A stretch of DNA of 64,000 bases from CAWDYA01 sp963806495 (GTDB lineage Bacteria > Acidobacteriota > Polarisedimenticolia > JACPZX01 > DASXTC01). Under the pieces are notes generated by a model, which was not told the DNA's origin, searched no databases, and worked only from the letters and a program-made list of their open reading frames with translations. Positions 63,090-64,000 of the stretch are shown piece after piece. Both the position numbers and the translations under genes were made by a program. The stretch spans positions 310,001 through 374,000 of the forward strand of contig CAWDYA010000002.1 of assembly GCA_963806495.1 (NCBI GenBank), in the 5' to 3' direction. Every line of letters begins with the position of its first letter. Positions within the stretch are counted from its first letter, which is position 1.

Positions 63090-63129
63090 GGGCTCCCGCC
63101 GGGAGTCCGGAGCCGGCGGCAGCCGCCGG
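63090..63129 (+). promoter_or_regulatory. two GC-rich hairpins in the Rrf2 leader
   Basis: GGGCTCCC (63090-63097) pairs with GGGAGTCC (63101-63108), eight pairs with one G-U. CCGGCGGC (63113-63120) and GCCGCCGG (63122-63129) form a near-perfect palindrome. Both are in the ~89-base leader. They could stabilise the mRNA or be chance in GC-rich DNA. Confidence 0.4.
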
Positions 63130-63155
63130 GCGGCAGCAGGTTCATCGGGTACCGG

Positions 63156-63608
63156 ATGCTTCGACTCAGCCGTGAGGCCGACTACGGCCTGCTCGCCATG
63201 ATGTACATCGCAGCTCAACCGTCGGGCAGGCTCGCCTATCGCCGTGACATCGCGGCGCACTATACCATCCCGAAGGAGTTCCTGGCGAAGGTGCTGCAGA
63301 AGCTTGCACGACAGGGTCTGGTTCGTTCCTATCGGGGCATCCAGGGCGGCTACATCCTTGCACGCGAGCCGTCGCTCATCACGCTCGCGGACGTGGTCGA
63401 GGCCGTCGATGGGCCGATGGCGCTCGTGGACTGCCAGTGCGAGCCTCACGAGTGCCGCCAGGAGGAATCGTGCACGGTGAAGATCACGATGATGCACGTG
63501 CGACGGGAGATACACGATGTGCTGGCCGGCATCTCCCTCGAGGACATGCGCAGCCGCCTGCTTGCGGAGGATCGGGATCGACTCATCACCCTGGAGGCGG
63601 GCCCGTGA
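63156..63608 (+). CDS. Rrf2-family (IscR-like) Fe-S-sensing transcriptional regulator
   Basis: A 150-residue winged-helix regulator. LRLSREADYGLLAMMYIA and EFLAKVLQKLARQGLVRSYRG form the DNA-binding domain, with GGYILARE as the wing. Cluster-binding cysteines occur at 93, 100 and 106 (with an extra one at 95), close to the 92-98-104 set of IscR, and His98 and Glu residues nearby could supply the fourth ligand. The cysteine desulfurase start overlaps its stop (GTGA), so it regulates Fe-S assembly, as IscR and SufR do. Confidence 0.9.
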   Translation: MLRLSREADYGLLAMMYIAAQPSGRLAYRRDIAAHYTIPKEFLAKVLQKLARQGLVRSYRGIQGGYILAREPSLITLADVVEAVDGPMALVDCQCEPHECRQEESCTVKITMMHVRREIHDVLAGISLEDMRSRLLAEDRDRLITLEAGP

Positions 63609-64000
63609 CGCAGCCTCTCGAGCGCCGCCCCGTCTACATGGACCACAACGCCACGACGCCCGTCCTTCCGGACGTCGTCGAAGCGATGCTGCCGTTTCTG
63701 ACGCACGAGTTCGGCAACCCGAGCAGCTCGACCCACCTGTACGGGCGCGGGGCGTCCCGCGCCGTGGAGGCGGCGCGCGAGTCGGTCGCGCGTCTGGTGG
63801 GAGCGCGGCATCCGGAGGAGATCATCTTCACGGCCGGCGCCACCGAGTCGGACAACCTGGCCCTGAGGGGGCTCGTTGCCGCATCGCCCCCCGGGCGCAA
63901 TCACATCATCACCTGCGCGATCGAGCACGAGGCGGTGCTCGAGACCTGCGAGGCGCTGTCACATGAGGGTTGCGGGATCACGGTGCTGCCCGTGGACCGT
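63605..64000 (+). CDS. cysteine desulfurase (IscS/NifS family), 5' part; continues past the window
   Basis: PLP enzyme that takes sulfur from cysteine for Fe-S cluster assembly. The 132 residues visible include VYMDHNATTPVLPDVVEAM, the NPSSSTHLYGRGA loop, IIFTAGATESDNLALRG (PLP phosphate contacts) and HIITCAIEHEAVLETCE with the conserved His stacking on PLP. The catalytic Lys and Cys lie beyond the edge. GTG start overlapping the regulator's stop. Whether it is IscS, NifS or SufS type cannot be settled from this part, though the HNATTP form favours IscS/NifS. Confidence 0.93.
   Translation, partial: MTQPLERRPVYMDHNATTPVLPDVVEAMLPFLTHEFGNPSSSTHLYGRGASRAVEAARESVARLVGARHPEEIIFTAGATESDNLALRGLVAASPPGRNHIITCAIEHEAVLETCEALSHEGCGITVLPVDR

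Overview
The window is GC-rich, densely coded DNA from a Gram-negative-type bacterium. It has signal peptides, System I cytochrome c maturation, a quinol-oxidising cytochrome bc complex, Hfq and three proteins that look DUF4388-related. The gene content fits a deep-branching soil or sediment lineage, with Acidobacteriota the best guess. No rRNA or tRNA was found, so the assignment is an inference from gene families only.

Layout. 0-9 kb (+): end of miaA, hfq, an unknown secreted protein, pgsA, an AI-2E-type permease, mutS2, a FIST sensor protein and a fused ftcD. 9-15 kb (-): NYN nuclease-like protein, SDR oxidoreductase, and a cluster of J-domain/TPR, TPR-metalloprotease and DUF4388-SPOR proteins. 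15-20 kb: nadB (+), then a small protein, lepB, a LOG-family protein and ggt (-). 20-26 kb (-): a ccm operon, E-F-H-I-A-B-C-D in transcription order, lacking ccmG. 25.9-26.3 kb holds no gene but has a good promoter followed by three strong stem-loops, a candidate structured RNA. 26-31 kb: zinc-ribbon/receiver protein (-), greA with an attenuator-like leader (+), GT2 glycosyltransferase (-), a UbiA-family prenyltransferase, a DUF362 protein and a sirtuin. 31.4-32.7 kb: an IS with perfect 24-bp terminal repeats, sitting just upstream of a receiver-DUF4388 protein. 33.8-38.4 kb (+): a MocA-like cytidylyltransferase and a three-subunit molybdenum hydroxylase resembling 4-hydroxybenzoyl-CoA reductase. 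38.5-50.3 kb: two M28 peptidases, a beta-propeller protein, recG, two amidohydrolase-like proteins and a GST. 50.3-55.4 kb: DUF393-lipase maturation factor fusion, MATE transporter, TIGR04282 transferase and a HEAT protein. 55.4-61 kb (+): Rieske, split cytochrome b and an eight-haem cytochrome c. 61-63 kb (-): three unknown proteins. 63-64 kb (+): an Rrf2/IscR-like regulator and a cysteine desulfurase that runs off the window.

How the genes fit together. The ccm operon would mature the haems of the bc-complex octahaem cytochrome. The Rrf2/cysteine desulfurase pair would supply and sense Fe-S clusters needed by the Rieske protein and the molybdenum hydroxylase. The secreted peptidases, gamma-glutamyltransferase and ftcD suggest use of peptides and amino acids.

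Sequence quality. Seven single-base indels interrupt otherwise intact genes (ftcD, J-domain protein, zinc-ribbon/receiver, recG three times, cytochrome b). Each is repaired by removing or adding one base, usually in a short homopolymer, so assembly error is more likely than gene decay. They are annotated here as full genes with the break marked.
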